Below are positions 11,103 through 23,000 of a stretch of DNA of 64,000 nt, one piece after another (the first letter of the stretch is position 1; the number at the start of each line of letters is the position of its first letter). Source of the DNA: Cylicocyclus nassatus (Eukaryota > Nematoda > Chromadorea > Rhabditida > Strongylidae); contig CATQJL010000001.1 in assembly GCA_958299035.1 (NCBI GenBank), positions 106,781,769 through 106,845,768 of the forward strand. Reading direction: 5' to 3'. Position numbers and translations under genes: made by a program. A model generated the notes under the pieces. The model was not told the origin of the DNA, searched no databases, and was given only the letters and a program-made list of their open reading frames with translations.

Positions 11103-12436
11103 GGGCAGTGTCCTGGCAAAAAGTCGTTTTGAGTTTTGTGCTTACCCCGGCCTATTCGCTATGCTGAATCGGGAGACGGTCTTTTCGCACGGGCGGTCTC
11201 CAGCGTCTCCCTGATTTTGACTTGTCTTAACATGTAATGCACGCCGCAAATCTTTCCTCCCGTGTTTTGCTTAGGCAAAAGCCGCCGCAGGGTGTGTCGC
11301 GCGCGGCGGTGGTCCTGTGTGGAAAGCATTACGGTCGTGCGAAACGTCACACACCCGCTGAATCCGCATATTCACACTGGAGAGTGCGAAAACGGCGAAA
11401 AAGGGCTTTAACGCAGGTGGAACGCAGCAGGTGGGCGGAGTCTTCTCCGCTGTGAATATTCTTTTGGTTCCGTTAGCCGTCCTGACAATGTCACCGGCTA
11501 AGCGCGAACGCCTGTTTTGAAATCCGAACCAAGAAAACGCTCCGGAAGCTGGCAGAGCGATTTCATGGTGAGGAAAACCGCTCACTTGCTGATTTCCCTC
11601 CTGCTTTAGAGCCCTTTTTCACCGTTTTCACGGTCTTCAGTGTGGATTTTCGGATTCAAACATAGCGGATAGACCCGAGTAAGCACAAAATCTTAGGGCC
11701 GCATGCACTAACCTCCCCGTTGGGGAGGGGATCGCAGCTTAAAAGAAAGCTTCATATTCTGAAGCTCCAGATGTCTGAATTTCACGTTGTGTACCTATCC
11801 GTAAGTATTTCTACTACCCTTCACTATGAACATGTTGAAGAGGAGCGAGAAGCTGTACGAACCGCATTTTCCAGCTTTTGTATGATCTCTGATGATCCCC
11901 GGCGCTTTTCTTTAAAGTCATTTTTCTTCTCAGAAGTTACGAAAACTTTCCAAAGCTGTACTGAACATCTAACACAACAGTGCTAAGCACGTTGCTGATG
12001 AGAACAAATGAGTTTTTGAAAAGTCGAATTTTTCGGTAAACCTCAAAATTCGACCTATGGATCATCGAAAATTTCATGACTTCAAGACATCATTTGTTCT
12101 TGTCACGAACATGCTTAGCACTGTCGGGTTGGATAATCTGCACAACTTTGGAGGTTTTTCGTTAACTTCGGAGAAGTAAAAATGACTTTAAAGAAAAGCG
12201 CGGGGGATCATCAGGGATCATACAAAAGCTGGAAAATGCGGTTCGTATAGCTTCTCGCTCCTCTTCAACATGTTCATAGTGAAGGGCAGTAGGAATACTT
12301 ACGGATAGGTACACAACGTGAAATCCAGGTATCTGGAGTTTCGAAATACAAGGCTGTCTTTTAAGCTGCGATCCCCTCCCCGCGGGGATGTTAGTGCATG
12401 CGGCCCTTAAAATCGAGTTTTTGCCCGGACACTGCC
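11103..12436. mobile_element. GGCAGTGTCC TIR element interrupted by a Harbinger-like MITE
   Basis: The left end GGGCAGTGTCCTGGCAAAAA pairs with the right end TTTTTGCCCGGACACTGCC. The same termini bound about 400 bp at 38024-38423, and weaker forms bound 46502-46924. Without the inserted MITE at 11696-12406 this copy would be about 620 bp. No transposase was seen and the superfamily is unassigned. Confidence 0.55.
11696..12406. mobile_element. PIF/Harbinger-like foldback MITE, copy A
   Basis: The 711 bp element starts GGGCCGCATGCACTAACC and ends with the reverse complement of that motif. Its arms, each over 300 bp, are inverted copies of one another. It is flanked by TTA on both sides (11693-11695, 12407-12409), the trinucleotide TSD of PIF/Harbinger elements. 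Other copies occur at 29166-29867, 47115-49821 and 54040-57410, the last with TAA as TSD. It has no coding capacity. Ends and TSD are read directly; the superfamily is inference. Confidence 0.8.
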
Positions 12437-12486
12437 TTTCAAACGCAGAGCCGTGGTGGAACCCTACGTTTTGACTGCGTGCGATA

Positions 12487-12691
12487 TAAAGTCCCAATCC
12501 CAGTCAGGCCAAAATTGGCATCTGGGAGTCCGCGTCGCTAGGATTTTGCGTTACGCCTACAGCCTGCTTACCTGCTCTCTCTCTTTCTTTACCTCCGCTC
12601 TACCCGACAATGCGCATACGCACAGCAAATTTCTAGCGCAGCGAGGGCGCGAACTGGCCAACGGTTCGGCCTGCTCAATTGGGGCAGACTG
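12487..12691. mobile_element. Tc1/mariner-type MITE (CAGTCTGCCCCAATC family), copy 1
   Basis: The right end reads CAATTGGGGCAGACTG followed by TA. The left end is decayed but still carries CCCAATCCCAGTCAGGCC. It ends only about 60 bp before the acceptor of the first visible eRF3 exon. Better copies at 50608-50817 and 61359-61566 show full TIRs and TA target sites. Confidence 0.7.
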
Positions 12692-12751
12692 TACACGCTC
12701 TAGCTTATCGATTTATCCCTCCTTTCTTGTTTTCACCTATGCCGTTTGCAG

Positions 12752-12899
12752 TTCTCCGATTCTCACGGACAAAAAGAAGAAAAAGACGATATTGAAGCTG
12801 TCAGAGGAGACGATAAGGAGACCGAGAAGGATGTATCTGAAACTAGCGACGTAATAACTCCTCTCGCGAAAAAGTTTGAGCGCGTCAAATATGTGGATG
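12752..12899 (+). CDS. erfa-3: eRF3 first visible exon (acidic linker)
   Basis: The acceptor is CCGTTTGCAG and the donor is G|GTATGT. It encodes 49 residues rich in D, E and K, ending [13 protein letters not shown], and joins in phase to the GTPase domain 9 kb downstream. The frame stays open past the donor, but the extension is hydrophobic and unlike eRF3. No in-frame methionine suitable as a start lies within it, so it is internal. Confidence 0.88.
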
Positions 12900-15800
12900 G
12901 TATGTTATTCCTCCTTCCGATATTTTTTTTCTCGGTTTTTTCTTTATTCGATCACTGGATATCCAGCAAGGTTAGATGAAAGGTGGTTAGATGATGCTCG
13001 AATATCTTCAATGTAATACATATGTGTATATCTATGACTATTTATAGAGATACTACTTCACTCTGATTCTTTGGTTAGGGTCAAAAAAACCTATTGGAAT
13101 GTTACAACTAGTTTGCTCTATAATCAAATGAAAATTCGAGGTATAAGACGCAGATGGGGTCCTATCTGAATTAGATGATTACAGCAAACCAGAAACTTAA
13201 CGCGAAATTGAACTGTGCTATGGACAGAAGGTTGGTGAGCTATGTTTGAGTCAGAAACAGCATAATTTTGAATAGTACGAGTCGTTACTTTATAATGTTA
13301 GTATGTTCGAGGTTTAGATTGAACATAAAAGGTCATTGTCAAGTGCGTTGGGTGCGAATTATTATATTTATTATTTATAAATATAGTAATTATTTATTTA
13401 TTTATAAAATATATTGGCGAAACTGGTAGAGTGTTAAGCGTACGCTTGAAAGAACATCTGGCAGGCAAGAGACGGAAGAGTTTAGTAAACCCGTTGGGCA
13501 AACATGGGAGTGACGCGCATGAGGGAAATGATTTTGCAGTCAAATGCAAAATTCTGGCGTTTGAAACAGATATCACGGCTAGGAAGATTCTAGAGGCTTT
13601 CTGGATATCCGCAAAGATTCCAGAAATGAATAACAAGAATGAGTGTCTGTCTATAACCGCTGAGTTTCTGCCGTATATGCCACTGTGTGAGTTGTAGATA
13701 GTGGATAGCGACCTAATGCGCATTCTACTGTATCACTCACTTGTCCGTCAACTTTTGTCACATCCAGTCGTACGGACATTTCGAATATCGGTGGTGTAAG
13801 GGTGAGTATATCTGTCTTGAGGATTTTTGCGACGCGAAGTTGGAATGAAGTAACTGGCTGAGTTAGAGGAGATATCTGGTGGTCTGGTATTACGGATGAT
13901 GCCTTGAGTCGTTTTCAGGCCTCTGAGGACGACGAAAGCGTCAAAACGTTAGGCCAGTACGAATAAATCTGCCACCATAACAAACTTGTACGGCACAACA
14001 GAGTTGAAGACTATAAGCTATGCCCAGGTTTAAAGAAAACGGAACATGGAAATTATTATATAGGGCTTATCTTGAGTGTCGTTTGCACCAGCATCTCCAT
14101 CTTCGCGCTGGGCTCTGCGTCTCTTCTGCGGTACTTGTTCCCTAATCACTTCCAATCGATTGATGCTCCGCCTTTCCCACGCTTGCCCTGAGAAAGCGCT
14201 CAGAGAGCAGCCCGGCGGAAGAGACGCGGAGTCCAGCGCGAAGATGGAGATGCCGGCGCAAACGACACTCAATTTGATAAGCCCTATATTTTATTTAGCT
14301 GATCCCATTTATTCCTCCAGACCAGTATGACGTATTTTTTTGTCAACACCCGTATGCCTTATAGCGCGAGGCCATCTGGTTATTTGGGTCTCCATTAATT
14401 TGCATAAACTTGGCGTTATCGTGGATCATAGTTAGAGGTTGAGATATTAGATTTTGTTTCATTTTCGGGGTCAGTGGGCACAGGCAGGCGCCAGACTTTT
14501 CGCATAGTTGCTGCATTCAATCCAGCTGGTTTGCTATTGATCAGATCAGTCGACCAGTAGCGAAGCTGCTAACGGGATAAGTCTGGCGCCTGCCATGCTG
14601 GTCATGAAAATCGGGTTGAGACGTGACTTCATGTCTTGCATCCACCGCCATATCACTAGAAAATCTCCAACAGGCCCAGTGCACTTTAATGGACGAGTTG
14701 ATTACTTTGCAGAGTTTACGTCATTTCAGTGATTTTGACATGTACCACCCTGCAAAGTTCTCTTGCCTGCGATGTGTGTGCTCTCATAGTTTCTGTGTAG
14801 GCTATCATCATCCATGACTCTAATTGGAGACCAGAGCTGGCTAAATGATCTTAATAGCTGTATTTTACGAATACTCCAAACAGTGTCAAGGTGTATTAGG
14901 GCAGGGCATTTGCACTTCATCGGCCTATTTGTCATCCAGTCTGATGATTCGTAATCCGCGATTGCCAGTAAGGAAAAGGAGGTTAAAGAACAATTAGTGT
15001 ATTTCTTGCTTCTCATCTATCAATGATACACTGCAGGCGTTAGATCAGCTGTGCGCTTGGCGCGCTCCCCCTTTACAAATACCAGCTGGCATACCCGGCT
15101 TCGCCCGCCCTGTCAAAACACTATGTTGAAGGTCACCATCCCTAAACCTGTACAATTTTTCCCTGTGCCCCCTCCTACATGCCAATCCCCCATTCCCGTT
15201 TGTTAGAATCAGCATGCTCACTTACCCCCTGTGTCCTCCCAGCCCCGCAGCTCATACTTTGAAAAAAATCGGTAAATTTGTATATATCGCTCGATGACGA
15301 AAAGTAGACTATGACACTCGCACCTCTCCGAAGTGTATGTGTGCAAAGTTTGGTCGCGCTTTATCAAAAACATGTATCCTAAAAATTGTAAAAATCTTTT
15401 TATAAAAAAGGTCCAAAAATGGCCGCGTCACAATGTCGCGGACAATAATTCTTCGAACGCGAAAATTTTTTTGTAGGTCCTTTTTGCAGCAAAAACAAAA
15501 GTTCTCCGTACAGGTAAGCACACTATATTGTAGAACTCATCGAGGACAATAATCGAGTAGTGGTTATTTCCAAAAAAACCCGAGCTTGAATTTTATTTTG
15601 CTTCTTTCCAAAAAATAACTTGTAATTCCCTGCTTCAAGCCAAATTTCTTCACAAGGAAACCCTATTCAAGACATTCCAACAAAACTGTTCGGATAAAAT
15701 GGATGCCCTTTGCCATCTTCTATGCATCGGACGTGTGCTGGTGAGTTTCTTTGCTGAAAATAGTTTTTGACAGTGCGTGCACATGACTCCATTTGCAGCG

Positions 15801-18800
15801 CTTTGCAGGCTTGTAGCTCTGCCAGCAGTCACTCTACGAGCCTGCTCGTAAGCTCATTCGAAAGCGCTTGATTTCCTGGATACGATGGTATGCAATAGAG
15901 TTGGGTAGGAGAAACAGCAGAGAAATGGCGGATGGGGTGAAAAAGCGCATCGTTAGAGGTGATTGGAGTGGAGGCTCTTATCAACACCAGAACATTCCTG
16001 AAGCTTCGAAACGGATCTACTACAAGAACATTGACAGTTTTGAACTTCCAGGATGAAAGTTGTGGCGAAAGAAGCTCTGTTCAACATTGGCTGGAAATCC
16101 TTAGCCTACCACTGAAGCTGGGCTTTTTCACCCCAAGCGCCATTTCTCTGCTTTTCTCCTACCCAACTCTCTTGCATGCCATCGTGTAGGAATTCAAGCG
16201 CTTTCGAATGAGCTTACCAGCAGGCTCGTAGAGTGACTGCTGGCCGAGCTACAAGCCTGCAAAGCGCTGCAAGTCAGTGGTGAGGTGACGGTGGAGTCAC
16301 GTGCATGCACTGTCAAAAACTATTTTCAGCAAAGAAATCACCAGCACACGTCCGATGCATAGAAGATGGCAAAGGGCATCGATTTTATCCGAATAGCTTT
16401 GCTGAAATATCTTGAATGGGTTTCCATGTGAGTAAATTTGGCTTGAAGCAGGGAATTAGAAGTTATTTTTTGAAAAGAAGCAAAATAAAATTCAAGCTTG
16501 GGTTTTTTTGGAAGTAACCACTATCCGATTATTGCCCTCGATGAGTTCTACAATATAGTGTACTTACCTGTCCGGAGAACTTTTGTTTTTGCTGCAAAAA
16601 AGACCTAAAAGAAAATTTTCGCGTTTGAAGAATTATTGTCCGCGACATTGTGACGCGACCATTTTTGGACCTTTTTTATAAAAAGATTTTTACTTTTTTT
16701 AGGATACATGTTTTTGATTAAGCGCAGCGTGTAGGTTGTAGCTCTTGAAGGGCTCTATCACCATATGAAATCCAGATGGATGTTTGTCCAGATCTTTGTC
16801 TTACTTTTTGCACTTTCGCCCGCTTCCATGCTGCAGTTACGATTCGACCCAGTCGCGTTAGTGCAGCCTATGACGTCACCATATTTTGCGCTAACTTGGT
16901 TCTCTCAGTAATGCTAACCATGAAATCGAATTGAACACCATAAACCATCGGCTTCTCTGTTCACTTGCAAGCGTAATTGTAAGGTCTGATGCTTTTCGAA
17001 AGTATTTGATTGTATTTGACATATCAAAACTGTGTGAACTTTCCAAATTGTTATCCTTTAAATGATAAAAACACTGTGGTGCGAATTGTCTTGGAACTTT
17101 ACACTGGATGGATGCATCTCTCAGCAAATAAATCATAGGTTCTAACGAAAGACTTCATCTTGTAATTTCGGATTTTTCTTAAAAGACCGAAAGTTTCAGA
17201 GATACTGTGAAAAAAAAATGCTTCTCCCTCCAAAACTTCTATCAACGATCGTGATAGATGTCTTGGAAAGAGCTACGTGCTTCTATTCGTTGTCAGTTTA
17301 TAAGATGTGAACAAAAGAGATGAAAAAAGGGCTTTACTAATCATTAATTCAACCCTTGCTGACCTCAGGGACATGTATTTTTTTATCGCAATTTTGTCAA
17401 AACATTGCACAACCTCAAAATCGTATAGACACTGTTTGGATGAACAGCTGAAATTGGATATTCACTTTGATAGTAGCCTTCTTGATAGAATTCAAGTCAA
17501 TAGCCTACCAAGATGAGCTGGAAATTGGGGTAGACTCTGGAGTTGGGCTTAGTTTCATAGGTGTTGATGGAAAGGCCCGTTTAGAACGCGAACGGGAGTT
17601 TGGAATTAGAATTTTTAAATTGAAAAGACTCTGAGCAAGTTTCCAACAACGCATATTTTGTGATGAGGAAGGGGTGTTCTTTGATTCAGAAGATTTTATA
17701 ACTATAAGTTGGAATGTTGGCTAGAGCCGCAGCGATGTTCGCCCGCGGCCCTTTCATGACCGGGAACATCGCTTAATTCACCCCAGGTTTTCATACGGGC
17801 CCAAAAGATCTAAAGGGAATGGTTAAGGTAGTTCGTAGGGACAGTCGATGAGGAGAGCAGGACCCCGGGTGAAAAAGTCAAGAGGAATGTACATAACTGG
17901 GAAAAGCTTGCCGAGTTTGTGACGGCCACTTCAGTCAGAAAATCCCTGATTGTGAGAATTTGAGGATATCGGAGGATTTTCACAAAATGTGTGAAAATCC
18001 TTGCAGTATATACAGTGACCGCTAAAAAGTTGCGGACAAGCCGCTCTCCTTTTTTCATCGCTCATTTCCAGATGGAAAACAAAGATGAAAAAATGATTTG
18101 ATTGCATGTGGTGATAGAGCTCATCAAGAGCTACAACCCACACATCGCGCTTTCTGGAAAACATGTATTATAAAAATTTTAAAAATGTTTTTCTGAAAAA
18201 AGTCCGAAAATGGACGCGTCACAATTTCGCGGACATTAATTCTTCGAACGCGAAAATTTTCTTTTAGGTCTTTTCTTGGGGCAAAAACAGAAGTTTTCCG
18301 GACAGGTAAGCATAGTATATTGCAGAACTCATCGAGGACAATAATGTGGTAGTGATTACTTTCAAAAAAACTCAAGCTTGAATTTTATTTTGCTTCTTTT
18401 CAAAAAATAACTTCTAATTCCCTGTTTCAAGCCAAATTTCTTCACATGGAAACCCATTCAAGAATCCAAACGAAGCTATTCGGATAAAATGGATGCCCTT
18501 TGTTATCTTCTATGCATCGGACGTGCGCTGGAGAGTTTTTTTGTCAAAAATGGCTCTTGACAGTGCGTGCACATGACCCCACCTGCACCTCACCACTAAC
18601 TTGCACCGCTTTGCAGGCTTGTAACTCAGCCGGCAGTCAATCTACGAAACTGCAAGTAGGCTCATTCGAAAGAGCATGACTTGCTGGACATGATGGTATG
18701 CAAAAGAGTTGGGTATGACAAACAGCGGAGAAATGGCGGATGGGGTGTCAAAGCGCAGCTTCAGTGGTAGGCTAAGGATTTTTCAGCTAAAGTTAGAAAG

Positions 18801-20020
18801 GACTCCTTTCGCTACCAATTTCATCCTAGGAGTTCAAAACTGTCAATTTTCGTGCAATAGATCCATTTCGGAGCTCTACGACTGTTCTTGTGTTGATGGG
18901 AGCCTTCACTCCATTCATCTCCAGTGCTGCGATTTAACACCCCATCAGCCATTTCTCCGCTGTTTGTCATACCCAACTCTTTTGCATACCATCATGTCCA
19001 GCAAGTCATGCTCTTTCGAATGAGCCTACTTGCAGTCTCGTAGATTGACTGCCGGCTGAGTTACAAGCCTGCAAAGCGGTGCAAGTCAGTGGTGAGGTGC
19101 AGGTGGGGTCATGTGCACGCACTGTCAAGAGCCATTTTTGACAAAGAAACTCTCCAGCACACATCCGATGCATAGAAGATAATAAAGGGCATCCATTTTA
19201 TCCGAATAGCTTCGTTTGGATGTCTTGAATGGGTTTCCATGTGAAGAAATTTGGCTTGAAACAGGGAATTAGAAGTTATTTTTTAAAAAGAAGCAAAATA
19301 AAATTCAAGCTTGAGTTTTTTTTGAAAGTAATCACTATCATATTATTGTCCTCGATGAGTTCTACAATATACTATGCTTACTTGTCCGGAAAACTTCTGT
19401 TTTTGCCCCAAGAAAAGACCTAAAAGAAAATTTTCGCGTTCGAAGAATTAATGTCCGCGAAATTGTGACGCGTCCGTTTTCGGACTTTTTTCAGAAAAAC
19501 ATTTTTAAAATCTTTATAATACATGTTTTCCAGAAAGCGCGATGTGTGTGTTGTAGCTCTTGATGAGCTCTATCACCGCATGCAATCAGATCATTTTTTC
19601 ATCTTTGTTTTCCATCTGGAAATGAGCGATGAAAAAAGGAGGGCGGCTTGTCCGCAACTTTTTTGGCGGTCACTGTATATATATATATACAGTGGCGGTC
19701 CGAGAAATTTTTTTCGGGGGGGGGGGGGGCGCGAAAAAAAATTTTTTCTAAAGAAGGTGCGTGGCGTCAGCCACGCACTCGAAAAAATTTTTGGGATGCT
19801 TCTCAAAATTTTTGCGGATCCCCGACCCCTAACCCCCGAAAAAAATTTTTTTATAAGGCTAAAATGAATTTATAAAAAATTTTAAAAATTATTTTAATTA
19901 TTTTCAAGCGCAAACAAGTCGTTTGCACATTTTTACAACCCATATAGGTAAGTTTCAAAAATTTCGCGACCCATTCTCGGGGGGGGGGGCGCGCCCCCCC
20001 CCGCCCCCCTCGGTCCGCCA

Positions 20021-20057
<37 letters not shown>

Positions 20058-23000
20058 TAGCTGGCTTACCCGGCTCCGCCGTATCCGGACCAAACTTGGC
20101 ACACATACACTTCGGGCCCCGGCGGGTGTCACAGTCCACTTTTCGTTATCGATCGATGTCGATTTTACCGATTTTTATCGATTTTTTTGCAGAGTTCACC
20201 TACAGGGCTAGGAGTTGGCACAGGGGGGGGGGGGAAGTGAGCATGGGGATTCCGAACACAACATTAATTTTCAGGATCGTCCATTACTTTTATCGATTTT
20301 ATCGATTTTTTTTGTAAAGTTTGACCTGCGGGGCTGGGAGTTTGCACAGGGAAGTAATCGAGCATGCTGATTACGAACACAATATTAGTTTTCAGGATCG
20401 TCCATTACTTTTTCGATTTTATCGATTTTTTGAAAATTTGAGCTAGGGGGCTGGAATTTGGCACAGGAGTGTAATCGAGCATGCTGATCACCCCCCTTGG
20501 GGGTGATCAGCATGCTCGATTACCCCCCTGTGCCAACTCCCAGCCCCCTACCTCAAACTTTGCAAAAAAATCGATAAAATCGATAATAGTAATCGATAAT
20601 CCCGAAAACCAATATTGTATTCGGAATCCCCATGCTCGATTATCCCCCTGTGCGAACTCCCAGCCCCGTAGCTCAAACTTTGCAAAAAAATCGATAAAAT
20701 CGATAAAAGTAATCGATAATCCTGAAAACCAATATTGTATTCGGAATCCCCATGCTCGATTACCCCCCTGTGCCAACTCCCAGCCCCCTAGCTCAAACTT
20801 TGCAAAAAAATCGATAAAATCGATAAAAGTAATCGATAATCCTGAAAACCAATATTGTATTCGGAATCCCCATGCTCGATTACCCCCCTGTGCCAACTCC
20901 CAGCCCCGTAGGTGAACTCAGCAAAAAAATCGATAAAAATCGATAAAATCGATATCGATCGATGACGAAAAGTAGCCTATGACACCCGCCGGGGCCCGTA
21001 GTGTATGTGTGCCAAGTTTGGTCCGGATCAATATTGTATTCGGAATCCCCATGCTCGATTATCCCCCTGTGCGAACTCCCAGCCCCGTAGCTCAAACTTT
21101 GCAAAAAAATCGATAAAATCGATAAAAGTAATCGATAATCCTGAAAACCAATATTGTATTCGGAATCCCCATGCTCGATTACCCCCCTGTGCCAACTCCC
21201 AGCCCCCTAGCTCAAACTTTGCAAAAAAATCGATAAAATCGATAAAAGTAATCGATAATCCTGAAAACCAATATTGTATTCGGAATCCCCATGCTCGATT
21301 ACCCCCCTGTGCCAACTCCCAGCCCCGTAGGTGAACTCAGCAAAAAAATCGATAAAAATCGATAAAATCGATATCGATCGATGACGAAAAGTAGCCTATG
21401 ACACCCGCCGGGGCCCGTAGTGTATGTGTGCCAAGTTTGGTCCGGATCGGTTCAGAAATGGAATTTTCTATTCGGAACATACGTACACACAGACAGACAG
21501 ACAGACAGACAGACACACATACAGACAGACATACAGACAGACAAACAGACATTCAGCTTTATATATAAGATATATCTGGTATCCTTAAAATCGTGACGAC
21601 GGGTATGACTACGGTCTTTGCGCACACAGGAGCAGAAAGCACTCATACAAAAAGGTATCACCTAAGCGGTCAGCTCAGTTACTTTCGTTCTAAATATTAT
21701 CATACGTCTAAGCAGAAAAACCATCTGAGTAGAGATAGAGAAAATGCAGCTGCTGGAAGTGCGTGCCTGTCGCGCGCGGTCGCACCATCGTCACGATTTT
21801 TCGAATGCCCTATACATACGCACAGACAGACATTCACTGTATATATAATTCAATCAGTTGAGCCGACGTTCCTCGCTTGTTTCGATTTTTTCGTAATCTT
21901 TATCCTGTTTTCAATCTTAATCAGGAATTTTAGATGGTACCCATAAGGAGCACGTCAATATGGTTTTCATTGGTCACGTGGACGCTGGTAAATCTACTAT
22001 TGGAGGTACAACTATTCGGCGCTCACTTCATGGATGAGATTTCTCTTTTCAGGACAACTTATGTACCTTACCGGAATGGTTGATAAGCGAACTTTGGAGA
22101 AATATGAACGAGAAGCGAAGGAGAAGGGTCGGGAAAGTTGGTATGTACAAACTTCTCGTTGTTATGAGCCCCAAATATGTCATCTCAGATTTGTTTTCTC
22201 AGGTGACTACGAATTCAGGTATTTATCATGGTGTATGGATACCAACGAAGAAGAACGCGAGAAAGGAAAAACTGTGGAGTGCGGACGTGCTTATTTTGAA
22301 ACTGAGAAAAAACATTTTACAATTCTTGATGCTCCTGGTCACAAAAGTTTTGTTCCAAACATGATCAGTGGAGCCACACAAGCGGATCTAGCTGTGCTTG
22401 TGAGTGTCTTTCATAATGACTGTTAGACGTTATGCTTATCACCTCGTTAGGTAATTTCTGCCCGCAAAGGCGAATTCGAAACCGGATTTGATCGCGGCGG
22501 ACAAACTAGAGAACATGCTATGTTGGTGAAGACTGCAGGTGTTCGTCATCTTGTTATTCTTGTCAATAAAATGGATGATCCAACGGTCAAGTGGGATGAG
22601 GCCCGGTCAGTGATGGTGAAATGATTTTCTTTGTTTGGCGGCCTTTGGAACCGATTATTCTAGATTCAACGAAATCCAGAGCAAGCTCACTCCATATCTT
22701 CGCAAGTGTGGTTTCAATCCAAAAACTGATATGACGTATATTCCTGTTTCTGGGCTGACTGGAGCTTTTATCAAAGATAGACCTTCGTGCGATCAAGGTG
22801 GATGGTACAGGTTGGCCTTTTTTTTTCTTGTACCAGCTTGCATTCCAAAGAATCTGATATGTATTTGTTTATGACAGCAAATGAGTTATTGGGATTGTAG
22901 TATGGGATATGAGTTATACTGGGATACCGAATGCAAACCATATTTCAAAAAGCTTCCGCCACGGCACCTCTTTGAGGAGGCACGTTTCCAAAAAATGAAC

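Noticed and set aside
12453..12854. 133-codon ORF overlapping the first eRF3 exon, considered as the eRF3 N-terminus
   Set aside because: Its first two thirds is a MITE, and it overlaps the eRF3 exon in a different frame. It does not join the GTPase domain.
16831..18012. Extra eRF3 exons in intron 1
   Set aside because: The conserved sequence joins exon 1 to exon 2 without a gap, so no additional exon is needed. None of the open frames resembles eRF3.
20481..20915. 144-codon + strand ORF and the opposing 129-codon ORF in the satellite
   Set aside because: Both are produced by 120 bp tandem units whose length is a multiple of three. No start context, splice sites or known domain were found.
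22189..22218. Alternative exon 4 acceptor TTTTCTCAG at 22202
   Set aside because: It would insert GTGACTACGAATTCAG and disrupt the highly conserved WYLSW. The acceptor at 22218 restores it exactly.
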